Assembly (NCBI GenBank): GCA_035294125.1
Contig: DATGLM010000049.1
Coordinates: forward strand, 62,001 to 126,000
Length of the DNA: 64,000 nucleotides
Source: CADDYT01 sp035294125
Lineage (GTDB): Bacteria > Chloroflexota > Ktedonobacteria > Ktedonobacterales > Ktedonobacteraceae
Direction: 5' to 3'
Under the pieces are notes generated by a model that was not told the DNA's origin, searched no databases, and worked only from the letters and a program-made list of their open reading frames with translations. Numbering within the stretch: the first letter of the stretch is position 1; each line of letters starts with the position of its first letter. A program made the position numbers and the translations under genes. This document shows, piece by piece, positions 50,710-58,346 of this stretch.

Positions 50710-52167
50710 TTACCCCGCTTTAAATACGCTTTTTTGCCTGGTCATCCATAATAGACCGGAGATCGCCGCGACTACCAGGCCGACAAGGACAACATCATAC
50801 GCGAACGCATAGTAGGGACGCCAATCAGGAGAACTATCAAAGAAGTAACCGAGCAGTGAGACGCAAGCAAAGTACCAGGCCATCGCCACCGCCAGATATT
50901 TGCCGCTCAGCCGCTTCCCTGTCCACAGTGGCCCGATGAGCACGGCGATCCAGGGCAGCAGCGTTGTGGTATACCAGGGGAAGACGTGCGAAGAAATCGC
51001 CAGGGCTGCGCTGTAGACAATCAACGTAGCGGCGACCATGCTGAGGCGCTGCCGCCAGCGCAGCAGCAGCACGACCAGCGAGACGATGCAGACCACTACA
51101 AAATCGACCGCGTGCTCCCACGCCAACGCCGTTTTCAGGCTGAAATGTTTCACCTGTGCCACCCACTGCATGGCTAGCTGCACCATACCCGCATCCGTTC
51201 CCTGCTGGCTGGCATATTTGGAGAGAAAGCCCAGAATCTGCCCATGCCCCAGAATGTAGTAGGGAACGTAGGCGAGCGTGATGGTGGCAAAACAGGCTGC
51301 CAGCAGTGCCAGATCGCGCCAGCGCGGGCGCAGCACAACGACCAGCAGGAGAATAGGATAGAATTTCGTCAGTGTCGCCATGCCTACCAGAAAGCCCACC
51401 AGCACGCGCCAGCCAGTGCCTTCGCGGGTCGCGCACAGCACGGCCAGCACGGTGAAGGTCACGGTCAGCACATCAACGTGGCCCTGGATAGCGAACTCGA
51501 CAATGGGCAACGGACACCAGGCATAGATGATGGCGCGGCGCGGGTCAAGCCCCAGGCGATACAGGTAATACGCCAGCGTTCCACATGTCAGCATATCGAA
51601 GCCGATAAAGATGCCCTTGAGGACGTAGAGATTGCTCGGAGCGATCAGATAGCTGAGCAGATAGATGGCCTGCGCTCCCGGCGGGTAGATGGTCGGCACA
51701 TCGCGAAAACGGCTGTTGGCGTAAATGAAGTCGCGCAGGTGAACAAAAAGCTGGTCGCCCGGCCCATAGACATACGGGCTGTAGCCGAGTAGCGTAACCC
51801 GCGCATCCCACAGGTAGCGCCAGGAGTCGTGCGAGAGGTTGGGCGGCAGCGACAGCAGCATAACGCGCATGACCAGCGCGCCCAGCAAAGTAATAGCCAG
51901 TTCCAGCCGGAGCCAGCGTCCCGCTTCTGGCCTCGTCAAGAGAACATAGGCACAGGCAGCGAAATAGGGGACGAAGCTAAGTATCCAGACCAGCATAAAC
52001 GCCGGTGCTCTCTCCACATCTGGCGGCGCGACAGCTCGCATCCACACATAAAGCGCAATCGAGAGCGCAAGCAGCCCACAGAGCAGCAAGAAACGTCCCC
52101 TGGGCCATTGCACCGGTTGGGAAATAGCAGTCACCGTTGCGCGGTGCGAAGTTTGCGAGATAGACAT
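50710..52167 (-). CDS. polytopic glycosyltransferase, GT87/DUF2029-like
   Basis: A 485-residue protein with about eleven membrane helices. After helix two lies the luminal loop SLPPNLSHDSWRYLWDARVT, with the Asp residues that in GT-C enzymes bind metal or the polyprenyl-phosphate sugar. The family includes mannosyltransferases of mycobacterial glycolipids. It is probably in one transcript with the molybdopterin enzyme, 2 nt downstream. The acceptor is unknown. Confidence 0.78.
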   Translation of the reverse strand: MSISQTSHRATVTAISQPVQWPRGRFLLLCGLLALSIALYVWMRAVAPPDVERAPAFMLVWILSFVPYFAACAYVLLTRPEAGRWLRLELAITLLGALVMRVMLLSLPPNLSHDSWRYLWDARVTLLGYSPYVYGPGDQLFVHLRDFIYANSRFRDVPTIYPPGAQAIYLLSYLIAPSNLYVLKGIFIGFDMLTCGTLAYYLYRLGLDPRRAIIYAWCPLPIVEFAIQGHVDVLTVTFTVLAVLCATREGTGWRVLVGFLVGMATLTKFYPILLLVVVLRPRWRDLALLAACFATITLAYVPYYILGHGQILGFLSKYASQQGTDAGMVQLAMQWVAQVKHFSLKTALAWEHAVDFVVVCIVSLVVLLLRWRQRLSMVAATLIVYSAALAISSHVFPWYTTTLLPWIAVLIGPLWTGKRLSGKYLAVAMAWYFACVSLLGYFFDSSPDWRPYYAFAYDVVLVGLVVAAISGLLWMTRQKSVFKAG

Positions 52168-52226
52168 ATGATACTTTCTAGCCTTTCCACCATCATAGTC
52201 TTTTACACGAAAGGAAATGTCTTCTT

Positions 52227-52255
52227 TTGCAAGTCTCTCCGCGCTGCAATATACT
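52227..52255 (+). promoter_or_regulatory. sigma-70-type promoter of the F420/FMN gene
   Basis: TTGCAA (52227-52232), exactly 17 nt, TATACT (52250-52255). The -10 element overlaps the palindrome at 52252-52270. Confidence 0.6.
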
Positions 52256-52270
52256 TACTGTCCGTAAGTA
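52252..52270. promoter_or_regulatory. TACTTAC-N5-GTAAGTA operator
   Basis: Seven-base perfect arms with a 5-nt centre overlap the -10 region and start site. A further half-site, GTAAGT, lies at 52283-52288, 19 bp downstream. The pattern resembles operators of HxlR or TetR family repressors. Confidence 0.5.
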
Positions 52271-52323
52271 CATTACATTTTCGTAAGTGGTGTCCTAAAG
52301 TAAGGATAGCAACAACACAAAAG

Positions 52324-52445
52324 CAACCGTCGCTCTTCGCAGTTGCGGGCGGTTGGAGGACGGAGTAATATCAAGTCCGGTTGAGGAGAGACCAAAGGTG
52401 GGTGCAGGGGTCCCCCAAAAACTCCTACTCAAACGGATTTGATAT
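52324..52445 (+). promoter_or_regulatory. structured mRNA leader
   Basis: A short hairpin (CAACCG near 52325 with CGGTTG near 52350) is followed by a long imperfect one: 52368-52387 pairs with 52422-52445 (ATATCAA, TCCG and TTGAG blocks against their complements). The second ends just before the ribosome binding site AGAGGAAGGAAG. Confidence 0.4.
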
Positions 52446-52469
52446 AACTATTAAGAGGAAGGAAGATCT

Positions 52470-52880
52470 ATGAGTAACTTTTCTCCGGCAGAGATTGCCT
52501 ATCTTGAAAACCAGCGTCTGGGCAGGCTGGCAACCGTTAACGCGGCGGGGCAGCCGCACGTGGTGCCCATGGGTTTTCGTTATAACCCCGAACTGGGCAC
52601 GATCGATATCGGTGGCAGAAACCTTCCACCGACGAAGAAGGTGCGTGATATCGCCAGCAACCCCAACGTCGCTTTTGTCGTCGATGATGTCCAGCCACCC
52701 TGGCAGCCGCGCGGCATCGAAATCCGTGGCCGGGCGCAGTTTCTCTCTACGGGTGGACAGACGATCAACCCGAATTTTGGCCCGCAAATGATCCGTATCA
52801 CCCCCACCCGCATCATCTCCTGGGGTATCGATACTGATGCCTATCAAAAAGCCTCGAGCAGGGAGGTGGAGCAATCTTGA
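52470..52880 (+). CDS. PPOX-class F420/FMN-dependent oxidoreductase
   Basis: The 136-residue split-barrel protein has the family's N-terminus (YLENQRLGRLATVNAAGQPH) with VPMGFRY and the dimer-interface KKVRDIASNPNVAFVVDD. Members of this length in Actinobacteria and Chloroflexota use coenzyme F420 or FMN. It probably reduces an unsaturated or oxidised small molecule. AGAGGAAGGAAG precedes the ATG. The promoter overlaps a palindromic operator, so expression is probably induced. Confidence 0.85.
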   Translation: MSNFSPAEIAYLENQRLGRLATVNAAGQPHVVPMGFRYNPELGTIDIGGRNLPPTKKVRDIASNPNVAFVVDDVQPPWQPRGIEIRGRAQFLSTGGQTINPNFGPQMIRITPTRIISWGIDTDAYQKASSREVEQS

Positions 52881-52887
52881 TCTTTTA

Positions 52888-52960
52888 GCGGGTTGAGAGA
52901 AGGGAGGGCGCTGAAGTGCGCGCGGCGCGCACTTCAGCGCCCTCCCTTCTCTCAACCCGC
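52888..52960. terminator. 73-bp palindrome between convergent genes
   Basis: Perfect 36-bp arms (52888-52923 and 52925-52960) with a 1-nt centre, 7 nt after the F420/FMN stop codon and 3 nt before the end of the convergent small gene. A short T-run (CTTTTATA) follows on the plus strand only. Confidence 0.65.
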
Positions 52961-52963
52961 CTT

Positions 52964-53188
52964 TTATATCATGTTGAGCATCACATTCCTCGGAAGTGGG
53001 GGAAGGTGCGGTGCTGGCATTGAGACACTATGATTGGTGTAGCCTGTGCTGGTGCCAACCATACGTAACGCCCATGTATAGCGGCGGCTCCATTCGGGGC
53101 TGTTGATACCGTCGCCGCTATCGACCCCCCAGCGCAAGGCGGCAAGGTCTAAGAGGATGAAGCCAAGTAGCAGGATGAAGAATTCCAT
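52964..53188 (-). CDS. small membrane protein, 74 residues
   Basis: The ATG at 53188 follows AAAGGAGGG, a strong start. The peptide begins with a membrane helix (MEFFILLLGFILLDLAALRW), then GVDSGDGINSPEWSRR, and a Pro-rich tail. The phrase ALRWGVDSxDGxxSPEW seems conserved-looking and may mark a family of small Chloroflexota proteins, but I cannot name it. It follows paiB on the same strand. Confidence 0.65.
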   Translation of the reverse strand: MEFFILLLGFILLDLAALRWGVDSGDGINSPEWSRRYTWALRMVGTSTGYTNHSVSMPAPHLPPLPRNVMLNMI

Positions 53189-53277
53189 TCTGCCCTCCTT
53201 TCTTCTGGTTTGAACCAGAAAATTTCCAATGAAAGGGCAATAAGAAAAACAACTGCAACGATAGACGGGATTAGAAT
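53149..53277 (-). other. possible tiny membrane peptide without a standard start
   Basis: The frame reads ILIPSIVAVVFLIALSLEIF then WFKPEERRAEW, a good single-helix protein with a basic end, but the nearest start is ATT at 53277, just after the paiB stop. It overlaps the beginning of the 74-residue gene in another frame. It is either a KdpF-like small peptide or chance. Confidence 0.3.
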
Positions 53278-53282
53278 GTGCT

Positions 53283-53900
53283 CTAAAACTTCTCGCGACG
53301 GGCAATCATCAAATCGGCGACGGGAGAGTCCTGCTTTGTGAGCGCGGCGATGACGCGCTCGCGGTCCACTTTGGGGCGATTCTGGCTCAGCTTGAATTTC
53401 CCTTCGAGGCGCGTAATCTGTATGGCGAAGCCGACGATGCTTTTCATCTTTTGCGCGTACTCCTCTGCTTCGTGCAGCTTCCATGGCTGCTCAAAGGGAG
53501 CCTCAAAGGTCTCGACGCTGCTGTGCAGCAGGTCGTAGAGTTCCTGCATGTCTTCGATCAGCCGTGGCTGGCCGTAAGCGTGGACGACGGCATAGTTCCA
53601 GGTCGGCACGTTGCCCGGCGCATCGTGAAGGTACCAGGAGGGTGAGACATAGTTATGCGGCCCCTGGAAGATCACCAGCACCTCCTGCGTTTCGCACAAA
53701 GAACGCCACTGTGAGTTAGCGCGGGCCATGTGCGCGAACAGCGTTCCCTGCGGGCCGCGCTGTGCATCCAGCAAGAATGGGTAATGGTTGGCAACGGGCA
53801 GGCCATCTTGCACCGTTACCATTGCTCCAAAGCTATGTTCGCGTATAAATGTTTGTAACAGTTCAAGATCGTCTTCGTGAAACGCTTCCGGCATATACAT
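53283..53900 (-). CDS. paiB: PaiB-type FMN-binding negative regulator
   Basis: Start at 53900 with AGGTGAG upstream; 205 residues, the usual PaiB length. The split-barrel features are MYMPEAFHEDDLELLQTFIR, ANHYPFLLD, GTLFAHMARANSQW and the characteristic GPHNYVSPSWY and VPTWNYAVVHAYG. In Bacillus PaiB acts with an acetyltransferase in polyamine control; here no paiA is nearby. It may bind FMN or heme. Confidence 0.9.
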   Translation of the reverse strand: MYMPEAFHEDDLELLQTFIREHSFGAMVTVQDGLPVANHYPFLLDAQRGPQGTLFAHMARANSQWRSLCETQEVLVIFQGPHNYVSPSWYLHDAPGNVPTWNYAVVHAYGQPRLIEDMQELYDLLHSSVETFEAPFEQPWKLHEAEEYAQKMKSIVGFAIQITRLEGKFKLSQNRPKVDRERVIAALTKQDSPVADLMIARREKF

Positions 53901-54077
53901 AGGCTCACCTCTCAGATTGCATAGGGCCAACATACAATTTATACGTTCGCAATCCTACATTTATCACCTTAAGCATAACTTGTAAGCAGTTATTCTACCA
54001 GAGCCAAATAAACCATTTTGTTAAAAATGGCTGCAACCAGTTTCGCACACACCATTTTTTAATGGATGCGATGGGCT

Positions 54078-54120
54078 GAGGTTCTTCGCTCTCGCTCGCG
54101 ACGACATGCGAGAGTCCTCT
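54078..54120. repeat. degenerate half copy of the TGTCATTGTGAGCG hairpin family
   Basis: GAGGTTCTTCGCTCTCGCTC continues ..GACGACATGCGAGAG; the right arm of the copy at 56322-56348 with its flank reads GAGATTCTTCGCTGCGCTCA ..TGACATACGAGAG. No left arm is present. Confidence 0.45.
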
Positions 54121-54261
54121 TCAGGGCATATCAGCACTGTTCTTTCGTACAGCGTCGATTCTGGCCTATTGTACGAGGCAAGGTGTGTAGCGTTGCGATA
54201 GAGTAAAGATAAGCAACGGCCATAAACTGATTGCTCGCTGTATAAGGGTTTGACACGGTGG

Positions 54262-54306
54262 TTTGCTATCCTGTTGTGGCTTGCGACTACAATGGGGGAT
54301 AGCAAA
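54262..54306. promoter_or_regulatory. inverted repeat upstream of the SDR gene
   Basis: TTTGCTATCC (54262-54271) and GGATAGCAAA (54297-54306) are exact complements 25 nt apart; TACAAT (54288-54293), a possible -10 element, lies between them. It could be an operator pair that brackets the promoter. Confidence 0.4.
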
Positions 54307-54350
54307 TTCCACCGCAGAAACCTGATTATAGATGAGGGGAAGGATAGACA

Positions 54351-55055
54351 ATGACGACACAGGAGACTCGTACAATTCTGATTACCGGCGCTTCTCGCGG
54401 TCTGGGGCTGGCGCTGGCGCGCGCACTGGCGAAGCAGGGATGGACATTGATTATCGATGCTCGCGGCGCTGAGGCGTTGGAAGCGGCCCGCGCCGAACTG
54501 GCCGGGCTGACACGGGTGATTGCCGTACCCGGCGATGTGACCACTACCGCCCATCGGCACGCGCTCGCTGAGGCGGCAAAGCAGATTGGTGGCTTAGACG
54601 CTGTTGTCAATAACGCTAGCATCCTGGGACCCAGCCCGCAGCCGAACCTGCTTGACTATCCACTCGACGTGCTGGAGCAGGTCTATCGCACCAATGTCGT
54701 CGCGCCGCTTGGGTTGTTGCAGGAAGTGCGCAACGAACTGAAAGAGAACGCACGTATTATTAATATCACCAGCGACGCGGGGGTCGAGGCGTATGAGGGC
54801 TGGGGCGGCTATGGCTCCAGCAAGGCCGCGCTTGAACAGATCTCCAACATCCTGGCCGCGGAAAATCCCTCCTGGCGCATCTACCGGGTCGATCCTGGTG
54901 ACATGCGCACGCAAATGCACCAGGAAGCCTTTCCGGGCGAGGATATCAGCGACCGTCCATTGCCAGAAGTGAGCGTACCGGGGCTGTTCGAACTGCTGAC
55001 CGGCGACCTGCCCAGTGGACGCTACTCCGCCCGTTCGCTTCCGACTCAAGAATAG
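54351..55055 (+). CDS. short-chain dehydrogenase/reductase
   Basis: A 234-residue SDR with the nucleotide motif TGASRGLGLALA, NNASILG after strand four, catalytic S in INITSDAG and Y-x-x-x-K in YGSSKAALEQ. The phrase VDPGDMRTQMHQEAFPGEDI follows. It reduces or oxidises a carbonyl/alcohol with NAD(P)H. It lies 9 nt upstream of the QueA-like gene, so the two are probably coupled. Confidence 0.9.
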   Translation: MTTQETRTILITGASRGLGLALARALAKQGWTLIIDARGAEALEAARAELAGLTRVIAVPGDVTTTAHRHALAEAAKQIGGLDAVVNNASILGPSPQPNLLDYPLDVLEQVYRTNVVAPLGLLQEVRNELKENARIINITSDAGVEAYEGWGGYGSSKAALEQISNILAAENPSWRIYRVDPGDMRTQMHQEAFPGEDISDRPLPEVSVPGLFELLTGDLPSGRYSARSLPTQE

Positions 55056-55064
55056 AGTACCACT

Positions 55065-56237
55065 ATGACAACGAAACAACTTTTGCCAGATTATCAGAAA
55101 TATATCACCACGATGATGACTTCCGGTTCGTTTGATTTTGAGCTGCCACCGGAGCTGGAGGCCAGCGAGCCGCCGGAGGCTCGCGGACTGGCTCGCGACG
55201 AGGTGCGCCTGCTGGTCTCGTATCGCTCGAATAACCACGTCGTTCACACGCGCTTTCACGAGCTTGGCAACTTCCTCGCGCCGGGCGACTTACTGGTCAT
55301 CAATACCAGCGGTACTATGAATGCCGCGCTGAACGCGACCCGCGCCGATGGCACGCCTGTGCGGCTGCACCTCTCGACGCATCTGCCCGCCGACCTCTGG
55401 ATTGTTGAGGTGCGCGGCATAAACGGGACGGGTACGCAGCCCTTCTTTGAGGCGCGGGCGGGCGAAACACTCTCCCTGCCTGCGGGTGCCAGCGTGAAGC
55501 TGCTTACTCCCTACGCCACCGACCGCAGCATTGCGGCCAGTGCCCCGACACGCTTGTGGATTGCTATACTGCACCTGCCGGAACCGTTACTACCCTACCT
55601 GGCGCGCCACGGCTTCCCGATTCGCTATGGCTATGTCAGTAAGGACTGGCCTTCCAGCTACTACCAGACGGTTTATGTCACCGAGGTCGGCAGCGCGGAG
55701 ATGCCCTCGGCTGGTCGCGCCTTCACCCCTGAACTGATCACGCGGCTGGTCGCGCAGGGCGTGCGGATCGCGCCATTGCTCCTGCATACCGGCGTTTCCA
55801 GCCTCGAATCGCACGAGCCGCCCTACGAGGAGTATTATCGCGTGCCAGCGCAGACGGCGCGCCTCGTGAATGAGACGCGAGCGGCGGGCAAACGCATCAT
55901 AGCAGTCGGCACCACCGTCGTGCGCTCGCTGGAAACCGTCACCGACGAGGAGGGAATCACGCATCCGGGCGAAGGCTGGACGCGGCTGGTCGTCACAGCC
56001 GGGCGTGGCATTCGCTCCGTCAACGCCATGCTGACCGGCCTGCACGAACCCCGCGCCTCCCACCTCGCCATGCTCGAAGCCCTGGCAAGGCACGCGCCTT
56101 CCAACGTGAACGTGCCACTGTCGGAGTCACTGCTCGCCTGCGTCGGACAGGAGCATCTCAAAATTGCCTACAGCGAGGCTCTGCGCGAACGCTACCTCTG
56201 GCACGAATTCGGGGATCTACATCTGATCTTGCCATAA
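55065..56237 (+). CDS. QueA-like S-adenosylmethionine:tRNA ribosyltransferase-isomerase family protein
   Basis: The 390-residue protein follows QueA through its length: FDFELPPELEASEPPEARGL, PGDLLVINTSGTMNAALNA, GRAFTPELITRLVAQGVRIA, LLHTGVSSLESHEPPYEEYY, KRIIAVGTTVVRSLE and a final LKIAYSEALRERYLWHEFGD. QueA adds the cyclopentene moiety to queuosine in tRNA. The R/L substitutions around the usual N-S-K-V-I-PAR segment (here NTSGTMNAAL) and its pairing with an SDR instead of tgt or queG suggest a paralogue, possibly with another substrate. It could still be the only QueA. Confidence 0.82.
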   Translation: MTTKQLLPDYQKYITTMMTSGSFDFELPPELEASEPPEARGLARDEVRLLVSYRSNNHVVHTRFHELGNFLAPGDLLVINTSGTMNAALNATRADGTPVRLHLSTHLPADLWIVEVRGINGTGTQPFFEARAGETLSLPAGASVKLLTPYATDRSIAASAPTRLWIAILHLPEPLLPYLARHGFPIRYGYVSKDWPSSYYQTVYVTEVGSAEMPSAGRAFTPELITRLVAQGVRIAPLLLHTGVSSLESHEPPYEEYYRVPAQTARLVNETRAAGKRIIAVGTTVVRSLETVTDEEGITHPGEGWTRLVVTAGRGIRSVNAMLTGLHEPRASHLAMLEALARHAPSNVNVPLSESLLACVGQEHLKIAYSEALRERYLWHEFGDLHLILP

Positions 56238-56263
56238 GAGGTCATTGAACACATATGGGAACT

Positions 56264-56348
56264 GTCATGGTGAGCGCAGCGAAGAATCTTTCATGGGCAG
56301 GGTCGAGCAGATGCACCGTGAGATTCTTCGCTGCGCTCACCATGACAT
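56264..56348. repeat. dispersed hairpin, TGTCATTGTGAGCG family, copy B
   Basis: Perfect 27-bp arms (56264-56290, 56322-56348) with a 31-nt loop, between the QueA-like gene and the convergent zinc-ribbon gene. CTCTTTTTCC follows 15 nt downstream and could help termination on the plus strand. Confidence 0.7.
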
Positions 56349-56377
56349 ACGAGAGACTCTTTTTCCTCATTCATAGT

Positions 56378-57970
56378 TTAAGCGTGTAAATCTGTAACCT
56401 GGCCAGTCCAGCTAGCTCCCTGAGTCCCATAGTGAGTGAAGCTGTAGCCCTGCTGATCGCAGGTATACTGGAAGGTGGGAGAGCTGATCTTGCCACTGAA
56501 GGTGTTGTTGCCAACGTAGGTTCCCGTCAATTGCAAGTCAACCGTATTCTGTACCACGCAGTTGATGGTGAGTCCATTATCCTGCCAGACAGCCTTCACA
56601 CTGGTACTGGTTTCGGTAAAGTTGATTTGACCTGCTTTATATGTTCCACTGCATGTGGCTGTAAGCGTCTTAGTAAATGGTGTTCCATCAGTAGTCGTTT
56701 CGTTGAAAGTAAAGGACTGACCATTATCATCGGGTGCGCAGACGGTGCCACCTTGAGGATCGGGATGCCCGGTAATGATGAGCGCAGTATTCTGGCTGAA
56801 CGGATCTGCTATATTATCAGCATTGCTGACTTTGATCCTGAAACTGGCATCGTCAGGCGGCGCGCCGTTCGGACCGGGTGTATTGGCCTGACCCGGTTGC
56901 ACAACGGTCACGCTGACACCACTTTTCGGGCTGTCGTTGCTGGTGTCCCTGGCTGTCAGGGTGTGGGTACCGGCGCTCCAGGCGCTGGTGATTGCTACAT
57001 TTGCGCTAAAGTCGCCATTCGAGTCACTGTGCGTAACTGGATTGCCAGGGACGGCATGACCATCCAGCAGGAAGGTAATCACCGAATTGCTGGAGAAATT
57101 CTGCCCGCTGATATGCAGGACCGTCCCATTTGCTCCCGCCGGAGTAGTGCCCACTTTATAATTGCTGCTGATGCTGATAATCGGCTGGGGATGTGCAAGG
57201 AAATGGGCTGCTGCTCCAATGCCACCTGCTGCCACCACTACCACGGCTGTCACCACCAGCAGGACGGTCTTGACGGACGAGCCACCTGCCACTTTGCCCA
57301 CCCGGTGCAACTCGTGTTGCGCCTTATGGTCATGATGCCGGTGTTGCTCAGGTTCTTCGGGATGGGAGTGAGGCCCATGAGGTTTGTGGGAACCCGGCTC
57401 TTCTGGCGGCTGCGGTCTGGGCAATGGTTGCTGTACGGGATGACTAACAGGTACATTGCCTGCTCCCTGCGCGGGATGGCTAACAGGCATACTGCTTGAC
57501 CCCTGCATAGGTTGACCAATAGCTGTATTTCCAGCAGTCGGCACCGGAGGGCTGGCTGGCGCATTTCCTGCCCCGAGCATGGGATGGCCTGCTGACGGGT
57601 TCATATAGGGGGTGGGAGAGCCTGCGACACTGGGAACGCTGCCGATCTGCGGCGTTCCCTGCACTGGCGGAGCACCAGGAGTAAATGCTTGCCCGCTGCC
57701 CATCAATGCACCCCCTCCCAGAGCCACGTCATACGGAGGAGACGTTTCCGGCGCCTGAACGTATGGAGGCCAGTCTGGCCCGCTGCTCTGTATGGGATCA
57801 TTGCTGTACAGACCTGCCGGTAGTGTACCGCTTTCTGTTTCCCAGGACTGCGGCGGCGGGGTATTCCTGGTAGCCCCCTCTGTTGCGAGAGCATCCTGTA
57901 CGCTTCCGCACTGACCGCAGAAGCGGCTGTTTTCAGCAAGGTCGGCTCCGCAATTGCTACATTTCTGCAT
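56378..57970 (-). CDS. zinc-ribbon membrane protein with Ig-like extracellular domains
   Basis: The 530-residue protein opens with a zinc ribbon (MQKCSNCGADLAENSRFCGQ; C4, C7, C18, C21), followed by about 180 residues of Pro/Gly/Gln-rich repeats (MQGSSSMPVSHP, AQGAGNVPVSHP), a His-rich stretch (HRHHDHKAQHEL), one membrane helix (around residues 230-260) and an outer part with an IPT/TIG-like Ig domain and a C-terminal beta-rich domain. The topology puts the zinc ribbon inside and the Ig domains outside. Function unknown. Confidence 0.75.
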   Translation of the reverse strand: MQKCSNCGADLAENSRFCGQCGSVQDALATEGATRNTPPPQSWETESGTLPAGLYSNDPIQSSGPDWPPYVQAPETSPPYDVALGGGALMGSGQAFTPGAPPVQGTPQIGSVPSVAGSPTPYMNPSAGHPMLGAGNAPASPPVPTAGNTAIGQPMQGSSSMPVSHPAQGAGNVPVSHPVQQPLPRPQPPEEPGSHKPHGPHSHPEEPEQHRHHDHKAQHELHRVGKVAGGSSVKTVLLVVTAVVVVAAGGIGAAAHFLAHPQPIISISSNYKVGTTPAGANGTVLHISGQNFSSNSVITFLLDGHAVPGNPVTHSDSNGDFSANVAITSAWSAGTHTLTARDTSNDSPKSGVSVTVVQPGQANTPGPNGAPPDDASFRIKVSNADNIADPFSQNTALIITGHPDPQGGTVCAPDDNGQSFTFNETTTDGTPFTKTLTATCSGTYKAGQINFTETSTSVKAVWQDNGLTINCVVQNTVDLQLTGTYVGNNTFSGKISSPTFQYTCDQQGYSFTHYGTQGASWTGQVTDLHA

Positions 57971-58346
57971 AGCTTATAATCCTTGACTATCCAAACGCTT
58001 TCTCATAGACCGGGACTGATGCCTCCAGCTTATGCCGCGCAATGATCGAGTATGTTGGAAGCTCATCATTCGCTAGACTGACCCTATTATAACATAAAAA
58101 TTCAAATTTGTGCAATTTGTATGTGTTATATATAACTTCACTTTAAATAAATATATAGACTGATTTTCGTTCCTTAAAAATGCGGCTTGCGATGAAGAAA
58201 ACGGGTCTCTGGAATGTCATTGTGAGCGGGAGCGAAGAATCTCGGCTCGCCAGTGTCCTCTATTGGTCACCGAGATTCTTCGCTCCCGCTCACAATGACA
58301 TGGGCGTGAACTTTCTTTCTGGCAGATATTCACGTGTGTGCGTTTT
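57971..58346. other. AT-rich gap with dispersed hairpin copy C
   Basis: The 5' flank of the zinc-ribbon gene (58080-58170) is AT-rich and presumably holds its promoter, but no clear -35/-10 pair stands out. The rest is repeat copy C and short flanks. Confidence 0.4.
58214..58301. repeat. dispersed hairpin, TGTCATTGTGAGCG family, copy C
   Basis: Perfect 32-bp arms (58214-58245, 58270-58301) and a 24-nt loop, the longest copy in the window. It lies just past the 3' end of the minus-strand MFS gene. Confidence 0.7.

Larger units (their letters stand above)
52168..52469. other. divergent regulatory region with structured leader
   Basis: This gap between the GT87-like gene (minus) and the F420/FMN gene (plus) has a promoter, an overlapping palindromic operator, and two hairpins in the predicted leader of the plus-strand gene. 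Confidence 0.5.
53901..54350. other. intergenic region with half repeat and inverted repeat
   Basis: No gene is seen. Two small CCATTTT/AAAATGG-type inverted repeats (54013-54031, 54049-54062), a half copy of the TGTCATTGTGAGCG hairpin family (54078-54120), and a 10-bp inverted repeat at 54262-54306 lie here. Confidence 0.45.
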
